The translations under genes and the position numbers were made by a program. The notes under the pieces are model-generated. The model made no database searches, was not told where the DNA came from, and saw only the letters and a program-made list of their open reading frames with translations. Shown here piece by piece: positions 8,719 to 16,492 of a stretch of 21,003 nucleotides of DNA (the stretch's first letter is position 1; each line of letters starts with the position of its first letter). Origin of the DNA: Tritrichomonas foetus (lineage: Eukaryota; Parabasalia; Tritrichomonadida; Tritrichomonadidae); NCBI GenBank assembly GCA_001839685.1, contig MLAK01000314.1:102560-123562 (forward strand). Reading direction: 5' to 3'.

Positions 8719-9107
8719 GATAAATACCGGCAATTTGTGTTCCCGAATTTTTTTTATATAATTCAATGAGAAGCTTAACTGTCTTTTCCAAATAGAAGCT
8801 TCGTCTATTTTGAGATTTTATAGTATCATAACTAAATACTGACGATAAGTCTTCATGGATGTAAGAAATATTTCTAGCAAATTCTGTCAACACACAAATT
8901 ATGTAAGGCAAACATCAAAAATTTCGCACCTCGGAAATCCATATTTACTTCAAAAGCTGATTAAACAGCGGAAGTTTAACACCCATAGTAGATTGAGCAT
9001 CAAAGGTGACCGAGCATCAAAAATTGGTTAATGAAGCATCAAAATTTTGATGAGAAAAGTTTCAGAAAAAGTGGAGAAAAAAATTCAAAAAAGTATTATA
9101 AAAATAT
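8719..9107. other. Promoter region of the glycosyltransferase / 3' flank of the Rab gene
   Basis: A 389-bp spacer between two minus-strand genes. It holds the GCATCAAA repeat cluster and palindrome at 8995-9052. A minus-strand open frame reaching 8911 overlaps the start of the glycosyltransferase in another frame and looks random. Confidence 0.5.
8995..9052. promoter_or_regulatory. Triple GCATCAAA direct repeat ending in a 16-bp palindrome
   Basis: GAGCATCAAA occurs at 8995-9004 and 9012-9021, and GAAGCATCAAAA at 9033-9044. The third copy forms the left half of the perfect palindrome CATCAAAATTTTGATG (9037-9052). The cluster lies about 280-335 bp upstream of the glycosyltransferase ATG and 56-113 bp past the Rab stop. 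A transcription-factor binding cluster is inferred. Confidence 0.45.
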
Positions 9108-9698
9108 TTAGCAACAACTTTTTGTTCCTTTCTCAGCTGTGAGCGGTAACGATGGCTTGTTCGTGTTCGTGACGGTGAATTTGTAGCCTTGTTCTGCCGC
9201 AAAATTGAAGAGGTTATCAACACCTTCGTTTGTCACAGCTGAGACGAAGAAGACTCCAGCAAACCGCTCACCGTACTCGCTGACTATTTTGTCTTCTGTT
9301 GGGCTGTTTTCGTTTTGAATGTCGATTTTATTAACCGCGAGGACGACTGGCGGAATTTCTTCTGTTGATGAATTGAGAAGCTCGAACCACTTGTCTATGC
9401 TTGCGAATGAGGCCGAATCTGTGATCGAACATGTCATGATGGCGACGCTTGAGGATCTCGAATATAGCGGCGTGAGAGCTTGAAACTGCTCCTGCCCGGC
9501 TGTATCCCAGAGAAACAAGTCAACTTCCTGATCTTCGAGAATGACGCGCTTGCGCTGGTGGTTGGCGCCTACTGTTGGATTTGTATTTGACTGATAAGAA
9601 CCGGTTGTCCAGCGAGTGACGAGTGACGTTTTTCCAACACCTGAATCTCCTAGAATGACGGCTTTGAAGGAGAGCCTTGGATTTGCATCGTGCGACAT
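9108..9698 (-). CDS. Rab-family small GTPase
   Basis: A 196-residue Ras-superfamily GTPase of the Rab type, expected to direct vesicle traffic. Motifs in order: P-loop GDSGVGKT (17-24), switch I threonine T42 within NPTVGANHQRK, G3 WDTAGQEQF (64-72), G4 NKID (123-126) and a G5 SAV (153-155) where SAK is usual. It ends in Cys-Cys (195-196), the double geranylgeranylation signal for membrane anchoring. Length is normal for Rabs. The switch I/effector region is divergent (VGANH instead of IGVDF-like), as in expanded protist Rab sets, so I cannot assign a numbered subfamily. The start is the ATG at 9696-9698, six nt after the A of a TCATCA motif. The stop reads TAAA. It is divergent from the WD40 gene. 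Confidence 0.96.
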   Translation of the reverse strand: MSHDANPRLSFKAVILGDSGVGKTSLVTRWTTGSYQSNTNPTVGANHQRKRVILEDQEVDLFLWDTAGQEQFQALTPLYSRSSSVAIMTCSITDSASFASIDKWFELLNSSTEEIPPVVLAVNKIDIQNENSPTEDKIVSEYGERFAGVFFVSAVTNEGVDNLFNFAAEQGYKFTVTNTNKPSLPLTAEKGTKSCC

Positions 9699-9706
9699 TC
9701 TGATGA
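9699..9706 (-). promoter_or_regulatory. Initiator-like TCATCA before the Rab start codon
   Basis: Read on the minus strand, TCATCAGA abuts the ATG. Taking A of TCA as +1 gives a 6-nt leader. This matches the arrangement at the SAPS and WD40 genes. Confidence 0.5.
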
Positions 9707-10175
9707 TTTTTTGTTTAATTATTAATAATGTCTCTTTTCAAAAATTATGTTAATAATTTAAAAAGTCGTGGATTCAGAGAATTGTATTAATCAATTGAAT
9801 AAGTCAGTTGATCGATAGACATTTTATGAAGAAAAATGGTTTAATTTGTGAATTTTCAATGATCTGAAAGTGAATTTTTTGTGTTAATTTGATAACGAGC
9901 AATTTCTCAGTAATGTAGACCAAATAACATCATAAAACTTTGAATATCAGATAACCGTTAACATCAAAAATATTGACCTATCATTTAAAATCGTAAAATA
10001 TTTGAGAGATACTGTAACAGAAAACATGATAACATCAAACTTTATTTCAATTGTTATTCAGTCATCAATTCTGTAGAGATGACCATATTATCGTTTAATA
10101 AGTTTGCATATTTCAATAATAAAATGAATGACCAAAATCTTAATTAGTCAATATTTCTGAGAGTTTGCTCGACTA

Positions 10176-10183
10176 TCATCAAA
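10176..10183 (+). promoter_or_regulatory. Initiator-like TCATCA before the WD40 start codon
   Basis: TCATCAAA runs directly into the ATG. The implied leader is 6 nt if A of TCA is +1. Confidence 0.5.
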
Positions 10184-11128
10184 ATGTGTGAAGAAATAGG
10201 CACTCTCGCAATCGGCACTTACGACGGAATTTTATTTTGCTATAGGATTTGGAAGATCCCTGAAGGATGTACCGACCTTCCAGAGGGCGTTCCTAAAGAT
10301 TATGTCGGATATTTTACCAAATTGATTTTTAACTTTCAGCCGCACGATGGCGCAATTCGTCAACTCGCTTCATCATCACGTTATATAGCATCTGGCGGTT
10401 ATGATGGCGCCATTTCGTTATTTGATTTGAAAGTGATGAAAAATATCGGATCGCTTGTTCAACACGACGACTGTATCGAATCTCTCGCATTTTTCAAAAA
10501 CTTTTATTTAATCAGTGGTTCAGCCGACAAAACGATTTGCTTATGGCGCATTTCAGATTGGGGCCACATGAAGCAGTTGAAGGGCCACACGGCTGCCCTG
10601 ACGTCAATGGCAATTTCACCGACAGGAAAATTCATGCTCAGTACCGGAAAAGACGGCGCATTGAGAATGTGGGATTTGATGCATGGCCACAACGCAAGAA
10701 CGAGGAAAATTGGAACGTCTGCCACTTTTGTTGGCTTCTCTGAAGATTCAAAACAGTTCTTTTTCGGATACGATAATATGGTCAGATATTGCGATGGCGT
10801 GACAGAAACCGTACTTTTTGATTTCCCCCATGAGAAGCAAGTAACGTGCTACAGCGTCAATGGAGCGACACTTTGGGTCGGAACGACGAATGGCTTGATT
10901 TATGCATGGTCGACCGAAACAGGCGATTCTCTGGGAGTATTCAAGTTCTCAGAGTCAGACAGAATTAAAATGCTGAGTGCAAATAACCAGTACCTCATTT
11001 GTCTCACTTCTTCGGGAATTGCCAAGATTGGCGTTGTTTCAGAGGACTTCGAAATCGATACTGTGATGGAGTGGGACATAAAGACAAGAATTACATGCGG
11101 AACCTTCATCCCATCGAATAGAAAGTGA
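10184..11128 (+). CDS. WD40 protein, MAK11/PAK1IP1 homologue
   Basis: A 314-residue beta-propeller protein. In yeast, Mak11 acts in 60S ribosomal subunit assembly. In animals, PAK1IP1 binds the PAK1 regulatory region and also acts in ribosome biogenesis. Evidence: an N-terminal blade of the form LAIGTYDG, then ASGGYDGAISLFDL (69-82), IESLAFFKNFYLISGSADKTICLW (98-121) and the diagnostic run GHTAALTSMAISPTGKFMLS (134-153) leading to DGALRMWDL (157-165). Later blades are less regular, and it closes with MEWDIKTRITC (295-305), which fits the family end. The lysine-rich tail of animal and yeast members is absent; the frame stops at TGA right after NRK. TAAA lies 40 nt downstream (11168-11171). The ATG follows TCATCAAA. 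Confidence 0.85.
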   Translation: MCEEIGTLAIGTYDGILFCYRIWKIPEGCTDLPEGVPKDYVGYFTKLIFNFQPHDGAIRQLASSSRYIASGGYDGAISLFDLKVMKNIGSLVQHDDCIESLAFFKNFYLISGSADKTICLWRISDWGHMKQLKGHTAALTSMAISPTGKFMLSTGKDGALRMWDLMHGHNARTRKIGTSATFVGFSEDSKQFFFGYDNMVRYCDGVTETVLFDFPHEKQVTCYSVNGATLWVGTTNGLIYAWSTETGDSLGVFKFSESDRIKMLSANNQYLICLTSSGIAKIGVVSEDFEIDTVMEWDIKTRITCGTFIPSNRK

Positions 11129-11591
11129 GTTTGGCTTTCAGAATTTTATAATTTTTTTATAATTTATTAAAAAATAATATTATTATTAATGATAGCATTA
11201 TGAATATAAATAAACTATTGATATTTCTAGACAACCCCAATTTTTTTCATTTTTCTGATTCATCTCTGTTGCGATGAAGTTCCTGTCCAGCTTCTCGTGT
11301 TCTTTATAACTAAACAAAGCAATCACTTACGACCAAGCTTTCTAAATTTTGGTCATAATAGAGATGAAAACTTTTTCTTTATTTCTTCAACGAAGTGATA
11401 TCATAAAGGCGTGTCATTCACTTGATGTTTTTTTGATACTATGCTTGTATTTTAGGAATTCATATTGATTAAATAAATAAATAAATAAATGAATAATAAT
11501 AAAAAAATAGATGAATTAGAAATTCCCGCGTAAAGAAAGTTTTAAATATAAACATCATATTATATATTCATGGTGAGAAAAGATAGAAAAT
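11129..11591. other. Convergent 3' intergenic region
   Basis: A 463-bp spacer between converging genes. It contains TAAA signals for the WD40 gene and the (AAAT)5 microsatellite at 11471-11490. Nothing else is recognisable. Confidence 0.6.
11471..11490. repeat. (AAAT)5 microsatellite
   Basis: Five perfect AAAT units followed by GAATAATAAT. A likely length-polymorphic site in the convergent 3' region. Confidence 0.9.
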
Positions 11592-14500
11592 TTATGTTTT
11601 GTGCCATTTTCTTGCAACATTGGCAAACGAAATATCATTTGGCACGCCAACTTCTAGCGTCGATGCAATAATCTCCCTGAAAAACGGATCAAATTTCCTC
11701 GACGCCCCAATCAAAGTCGATCTTGACTTAAAAAGATTCATTTTTATATAAACCAGACCAACTGCATCAACAACAACTTCTTTAAGTTCATCTGGTGTTT
11801 TGTCAGTCACACTTTCCAAAATTCCACACAAAAATGTTATTGTTGTGGCTTCATCGCCATGAAGGCGGGTAAAGCTCGGCATTATCATTTGGATGAAATG
11901 ATCAAGACGATCATCTTCAGAGCGAATAATTTGTGCACAATTGTTACATATTTCACGATAAAGATCAATCGTACAACACATTAAAAACATTTGAGCGCAT
12001 GATTTGGAAATCTCGCAAAATGGAATATCCATCATTTTCAAGAAATATGCGTAAGAAATTTCATAATTTAAGCGAGTGGCAAGTCTCCCAATGGCTAGGC
12101 AGCTATCATCACGGTCGTAGTGGGGAACGCAGATGTTTACAATTGTATAAGTAAGGGATTCGGCTATTTGGTCATTTGATTTATTCGAAAGCATAACAGA
12201 ACAAGCAGCAAAAGACAGAATATGTTCGAAAATTGATTGATATTCATGATTGATAACATCAGGGTCAGGAACACAGAATGTCTTTATTGTTTCAGCAATT
12301 AATTTTCCATATCTATTAATCATGACTCTTAAGCCATTTATATCATGTGAATTATTCGAATTGCCAACTGAATTACTAGCCGAAATAGCATTGGAATTAT
12401 TCGGATTTGGATTCGATTGTTGATTGATATGATGATTGATGTTACTGAATGTATCTGCATCATTGACCATATTCATATTCTCTTCAAGTATTAAATATTT
12501 GTCAGCACATGGGAGCTCCTTTAGTATTTTGATACAAAGCTGTTTAATATCTGAATTGGTAAATTTTCGGCATCTCCGTAAAAACATTTGCATCCAATGA
12601 AGAGGTGCAATGTCAGTTTTAATAACAGGAGCCATAGCACTAAGTAAATCTGTAGCTATATCATGATAACCAACACAAAGTAGTCGCTCAAAGCAAGCTT
12701 GTGCAACAGGGAGTGCCAATTCACATCTTCGAATTTCGAAGCGCATTTGGTCAGCCTCTGTCAAATTTATTTGTGTCATAAGTGATTTCAAAGTATCAGA
12801 AATATATGAGGCAAACTCTCTCGATTGCATCAACCGAGTAAGCACCATAAATTTCAAAGCAACAAACACTATTTCCTTTTGTAGAAATGGAGTTAGTTCT
12901 CTAATTGCATTTTTAACGGTTATTCTAGATAATGCTGTAAAAATTTCTGCAAATGGTTCGTCCTGCATAATTTTTTCATTAGTTATCGAATCAATAAAAT
13001 AATAGCCATTTTTCAATGAAAATGTAACTGGCATTTTTTGAACCAATTTTTTACAAAAATCGTCATCAAACATTTTTTCTTTAGCTGTGGCAGTAAAATA
13101 ACTATTTGAAAGTGCATCTATAAATTCTAGTTCCAAAAATGAATTTTTCGATGATGAGATTACATCAGAAATAATTTTCGAAAACTTAGGTTGAGTGTGT
13201 CTCAATAATTTCATGATCATATATGAGGCAGCAACTTGCGATTCCTCCCATTTTAGTGCATTCACACAAAATGGAATTATAAAATTATTATTATTCATAT
13301 TCAGTAGTGAAGGCAGTATATATAAAACAGCTGAACGTATCAAATAATTGGACTGTTTTGGCTTTGCATTTGATAAATCAAAGAATCTCTGCTGAAGAAG
13401 CTCAGAAAGTGTTGGTGTTAAAATATTAAAAATATTTCTCATAAATAAGCAAAGTGTTGGCGTAAACATTTTCTTTTCAACGCATTCCTCAAGTGTCCTT
13501 TGAAGTGAAAATGTAATACACCTTAATAATTGAACACCCATTCCAGCAATATGCACTGGACCAAGATTATGATCACGGGCAAGACTTAGAATACATTTCA
13601 TTTTCCCATAGATTGAAGAAGACGATAAATGAATGGCTGACAGAAATTCTGCAATGTTGTCACATTTAATACCTTGATTGGTATCCAGATCTTTGGATGG
13701 TTCAGTTGATGGTGAAAAATAAGTATCGAGGATTTTTGGGATATGTTGAATCAGACTTTGGAAAGTTTGTTGAAAAGTTACATCGATTAAATTGTACCAT
13801 GAATTTGAATTACAACTCTTTGTATCTAAATTTGAACCACTCTTATCTGATATATTAATATTACTATGATTACCATAACTGTTACCAAAACTACCATTAA
13901 AATTATGATTCGAGTTATTACTAAAGCTATTATAAAGACTATTATTAACGTTATTGCTAAAATTACTGTTAAAGTTGTTACGATTTGGAAGTAGATTTTC
14001 ATTTCCTAAAAGATTAGTACTTGAAAAATAGCTTTCACTCTCAAAATCACTCAAATTCGAATAATTGTTTCCGAAATCATTATGACTCTCATTATCACTC
14101 ATTATATGAAAAAAATTGTTAGAATTAGAAATGTTGTTAATGTTGTTTTTTGACTCTTCAATTAATGATTCGTTTCTAAAAGAAGAGCACTCACGTGGAG
14201 CAAGAAGGTTATATAGATACATGTTCATTGGAATGTGATTCACTAAGGCAAGCATGCAAAATGGTGATATATAAGGACGTGATTGCAAATATTCACAGAG
14301 AATCTGACCATTAATTTCATTAGTTAGTGTGAATGAATGAATGTATAAAAAGAATGAAGAAAATGAAAAAAGTAATTGTTCTTGAGTGACGTTATTCGAA
14401 ATATTCAAATCAGAAAAAATTTCTGTAATTGCATGCGTAAGTAAAACTTTTGCATTATTATGACGAATTAATGGTTTAAATGAAGAAATAGGAAATCTAT

Positions 14501-15017
14501 TCATGATCAGCCTTTTGAAATGATTTCGACAGCTTGTTTGAAAAGATGGATCAATTTCAAGTTCTACCATGACATTTGAAAGAAGTGAATCAGCGTCACT
14601 CGATTCATAATCAAATGTAATTAAATGTCCATAAAGTGCAAAAGGTTTGATGTATGAGCGTAGTCGTTCAATCCTAGCATTAGTTGGTAAGTAAAAATCT
14701 TGTAAAAGCCAATGCGGTTGATATATTCCCCAATTAACATCAAAGAGCCCATTTAATAAAACAGCGAGAGGGACTCTTGATGAAATGATTCCTATAAGCT
14801 GGAAACCACCTTGTAGATTTGCCAAAGTACTGGGATCAACAGTTGTGCTGATATTTGTTGAAAGCCAATTTTCGAGGTAAAAAAAAGCTGGAACAAGTTC
14901 ATTTGCTGACGATTCATTAATTACGGCTCTGACTTTTCCAATGTCGATGTCTTTAACGATGAAAAATCGATCTAATAGCGAAATTAATGTGTTTGGAGAA
15001 TTCAGAAGACGAAGCAT
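11592..15017 (-). CDS. Large helical protein with Asn-rich inserts, family not firmly recognised (possible MED23-like)
   Basis: A 1141-residue, mostly alpha-helical protein without catalytic motifs, signal peptide or membrane segments. It looks like a HEAT/ARM-type scaffold. Two low-complexity Asn/Ser-rich inserts interrupt it, at about 286-406 and about 853-891. They look like surface loops. Near the N-terminus, PHWLL (101-105) followed by PTNARI (111-116), preceded by a helix with LQ..FQLIGII, recalls a patch in Mediator subunit MED23 as I remember it; this is a weak, unsearched resemblance. The open frame begins with a TTG at 15018-15020, so I use the adjacent ATG (15015-15017), which lies 11 nt after the A of a TCACCA motif. 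The stop reads TAAA. It is divergent, across 106 bp, from the next gene. Confidence 0.85.
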   Translation of the reverse strand: MLRLLNSPNTLISLLDRFFIVKDIDIGKVRAVINESSANELVPAFFYLENWLSTNISTTVDPSTLANLQGGFQLIGIISSRVPLAVLLNGLFDVNWGIYQPHWLLQDFYLPTNARIERLRSYIKPFALYGHLITFDYESSDADSLLSNVMVELEIDPSFQTSCRNHFKRLIMNRFPISSFKPLIRHNNAKVLLTHAITEIFSDLNISNNVTQEQLLFSFSSFFLYIHSFTLTNEINGQILCEYLQSRPYISPFCMLALVNHIPMNMYLYNLLAPRECSSFRNESLIEESKNNINNISNSNNFFHIMSDNESHNDFGNNYSNLSDFESESYFSSTNLLGNENLLPNRNNFNSNFSNNVNNSLYNSFSNNSNHNFNGSFGNSYGNHSNINISDKSGSNLDTKSCNSNSWYNLIDVTFQQTFQSLIQHIPKILDTYFSPSTEPSKDLDTNQGIKCDNIAEFLSAIHLSSSSIYGKMKCILSLARDHNLGPVHIAGMGVQLLRCITFSLQRTLEECVEKKMFTPTLCLFMRNIFNILTPTLSELLQQRFFDLSNAKPKQSNYLIRSAVLYILPSLLNMNNNNFIIPFCVNALKWEESQVAASYMIMKLLRHTQPKFSKIISDVISSSKNSFLELEFIDALSNSYFTATAKEKMFDDDFCKKLVQKMPVTFSLKNGYYFIDSITNEKIMQDEPFAEIFTALSRITVKNAIRELTPFLQKEIVFVALKFMVLTRLMQSREFASYISDTLKSLMTQINLTEADQMRFEIRRCELALPVAQACFERLLCVGYHDIATDLLSAMAPVIKTDIAPLHWMQMFLRRCRKFTNSDIKQLCIKILKELPCADKYLILEENMNMVNDADTFSNINHHINQQSNPNPNNSNAISASNSVGNSNNSHDINGLRVMINRYGKLIAETIKTFCVPDPDVINHEYQSIFEHILSFAACSVMLSNKSNDQIAESLTYTIVNICVPHYDRDDSCLAIGRLATRLNYEISYAYFLKMMDIPFCEISKSCAQMFLMCCTIDLYREICNNCAQIIRSEDDRLDHFIQMIMPSFTRLHGDEATTITFLCGILESVTDKTPDELKEVVVDAVGLVYIKMNLFKSRSTLIGASRKFDPFFREIIASTLEVGVPNDISFANVARKWHKT

Positions 15018-15123
15018 CAAATTCTGGTGACCGTTATGGCTAATAATTAACCTATCACATAATTAAGATTTAAATGACCAAATAAGCTAAGAAAAAACAA
15101 AAATAGTGCATTCCAAAACAGAG
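15018..15123. promoter_or_regulatory. Compact 106-bp bidirectional promoter
   Basis: Only 106 bp separate the two start codons, so both core promoters must fit here or extend into the opposing gene. TCACCAGA (15023-15030, minus) is the initiator candidate for the large helical gene. No TCA initiator is apparent on the plus side. Confidence 0.6.
15023..15030 (-). promoter_or_regulatory. Initiator-like TCACCA upstream of the large helical gene
   Basis: Read on the minus strand, TCACCAGA precedes the ATG with an 11-nt leader from the A of TCA. It fits the TCAYCR pattern shared with the SAPS, Rab and WD40 genes. Confidence 0.4.
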
Positions 15124-16149
15124 ATGACTACTAATAATCAACAAGATTCACAGCACTTTAACAGCACCAGTTCCAATTCATCTGCTCATAGTTTTAACTC
15201 ATTAGTTGACTTTAAGAATAACGTTGAAAATTATATAAGATATTCTGAAGCAAGACATGCAATGTCAGAGCTTTATCATGGTACACCAGAAGAGCAATGG
15301 TTTTTAGATGAAATAATGAAATGTTTGGTTCAGTTGGTTAATTATCAAGCTGGAGCATCATTAATTAAATCATTAAATGACAAACTTAATTATGACTATT
15401 CTATTTGGAATGAAGCCATATTCAAAAGTTACTTGCAACTAATTAAATATGGTCCAGGAATTGATACACTTGAGAAAATTATAAATTCAAAAAAACAAGA
15501 TACTGACACCATTCGATTTATTGAAGATGTTTTAGCTGATCTCGAAAAAGAAAAGGAAAATAACAATTTTTTCTTATTTTTTCACAAAATAATCAAAATT
15601 TATAAAGATGAAGAATTCATAAAAGAAATTTTATTGTCTTTTGATTGGATCAATGATCCTACAGGTGTGAAATATTTATCGATATTTACAAAATATATAC
15701 CAATTACAGAGGTTTCCGGAATTGAAAATTTCATTAATAGTCCGGAAAAATATTGTGATTCAGAACAGAATTCCAGTATTCTTACTTTACTTTTATCAAA
15801 AGAAAATTGTGAATTTGTCGAGAAAATTATGAATAGTTTATGTCCAATCTTACCTCAACTTATAAAATCACCTTTCAATTACCCTTTAATTAATCAAATT
15901 CTGGATAAAGCCAATTGGAAACAGCTCGAATCTGTATATGTATGTTTTGACAACTTTTTGGCTGATGTTAAAGAAATATCTTCAGAATTAGAAAAACTCA
16001 TCGTTGTGTTATTGTCAACCATGTCTTTCGAATTTAAATGTAAATTCTGTGAAAAACATTTATATATTTTCCAAACAAATACACCAAAATTAAAAAGCAT
16101 TCTGAAATGCATGGAAAAAAAAGTATCATTAATTACTCAAAAGAGCTAG
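15124..16149 (+). CDS. Helical-repeat hypothetical protein, possibly degenerate Pumilio-like
   Basis: A 341-residue protein with a Ser/Asn/Gln-rich first ~25 residues and a helical remainder. I do not firmly recognise it. Several segments share a pattern of a hydrophobic helix end, a polar turn with Gly or Asn, then a second hydrophobic helix: VNYQAGASLIKSL, IKYGPGIDTLEKI, INDPTGVKYLSIF and IKSPFNYPLINQIL. This recalls PUF (Pumilio) repeats, which bind RNA, but the RNA-contacting triplets are not canonical. Other helical repeats (ARM/HEAT) are possible. The frame opens at a GTG at 15106; the first ATG is at 15124-15126, which I use. The stop is TAG, with TAAA 67 nt downstream (16216-16219). 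It is head-to-head with the large helical gene. Confidence 0.8.
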   Translation: MTTNNQQDSQHFNSTSSNSSAHSFNSLVDFKNNVENYIRYSEARHAMSELYHGTPEEQWFLDEIMKCLVQLVNYQAGASLIKSLNDKLNYDYSIWNEAIFKSYLQLIKYGPGIDTLEKIINSKKQDTDTIRFIEDVLADLEKEKENNNFFLFFHKIIKIYKDEEFIKEILLSFDWINDPTGVKYLSIFTKYIPITEVSGIENFINSPEKYCDSEQNSSILTLLLSKENCEFVEKIMNSLCPILPQLIKSPFNYPLINQILDKANWKQLESVYVCFDNFLADVKEISSELEKLIVVLLSTMSFEFKCKFCEKHLYIFQTNTPKLKSILKCMEKKVSLITQKS

Positions 16150-16492
16150 TTTATAGAAGGAAGCACAGATAAGATTATATTATTTGTTTTTAGAAACCAA
16201 GAGAATTTAATAATATAAATATAAATATATTTTCCTTAGAGATGACATGAGACATCAAATTTTTTCCTTGGTATTTCTATTTCTGATCAAATACAAAACA
16301 CCTATTAGTTATGACGAAGCTTATTGACATGCTGCAACAAGGATAAAAAATTTCATATGATGAGAATCAAATCACAAATAATCAGAGAGTATCCCTGAGA
16401 CTGCTAAAAATCACAATGATTAATTTCTTTTATTCCTTTAGATTTTTACTAATTGTGGTGAAAAAATACTTAAAAAGTATAGGACAACTATT
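16150..16492. other. Convergent 3' intergenic region
   Basis: A 343-bp spacer between the helical-repeat gene and PFOR. It contains TAAA signals near 16216 and AT-rich sequence; no coding or RNA gene is seen. Confidence 0.6.

Larger units (their letters stand above)
9699..10183. other. Divergent intergenic region between the Rab and MAK11-like genes
   Basis: A 485-bp AT-rich spacer with initiator-like motifs at both edges. Two ACATCAAA sequences (near 9961 and 10029) echo the CATCAAA of the cluster near 9000. No gene or structured RNA is evident. Confidence 0.55.

Noticed and set aside
8570..8911. 113-codon minus-strand frame overlapping the glycosyltransferase start, considered as a frameshifted N-terminus
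   Set aside because: The glycosyltransferase frame already contains a complete tail plus membrane segment. The overlapping frame adds no domain, and no frameshift is needed.
11124..11136. GTGAGT at the end of the WD40 frame as a 5' splice donor leading to the missing tail
   Set aside because: Parabasalid introns use a different, strict donor and an ACTAAC-type branch/acceptor, which I do not see nearby. The following sequence is stop-rich. TGA is the simpler reading.
12900..14160. Asn-rich stretches in the large helical gene as signs of a pseudogene or missed introns
   Set aside because: The frame stays open for 1141 codons, the inserts are in frame, and no parabasalid splice signals flank them.
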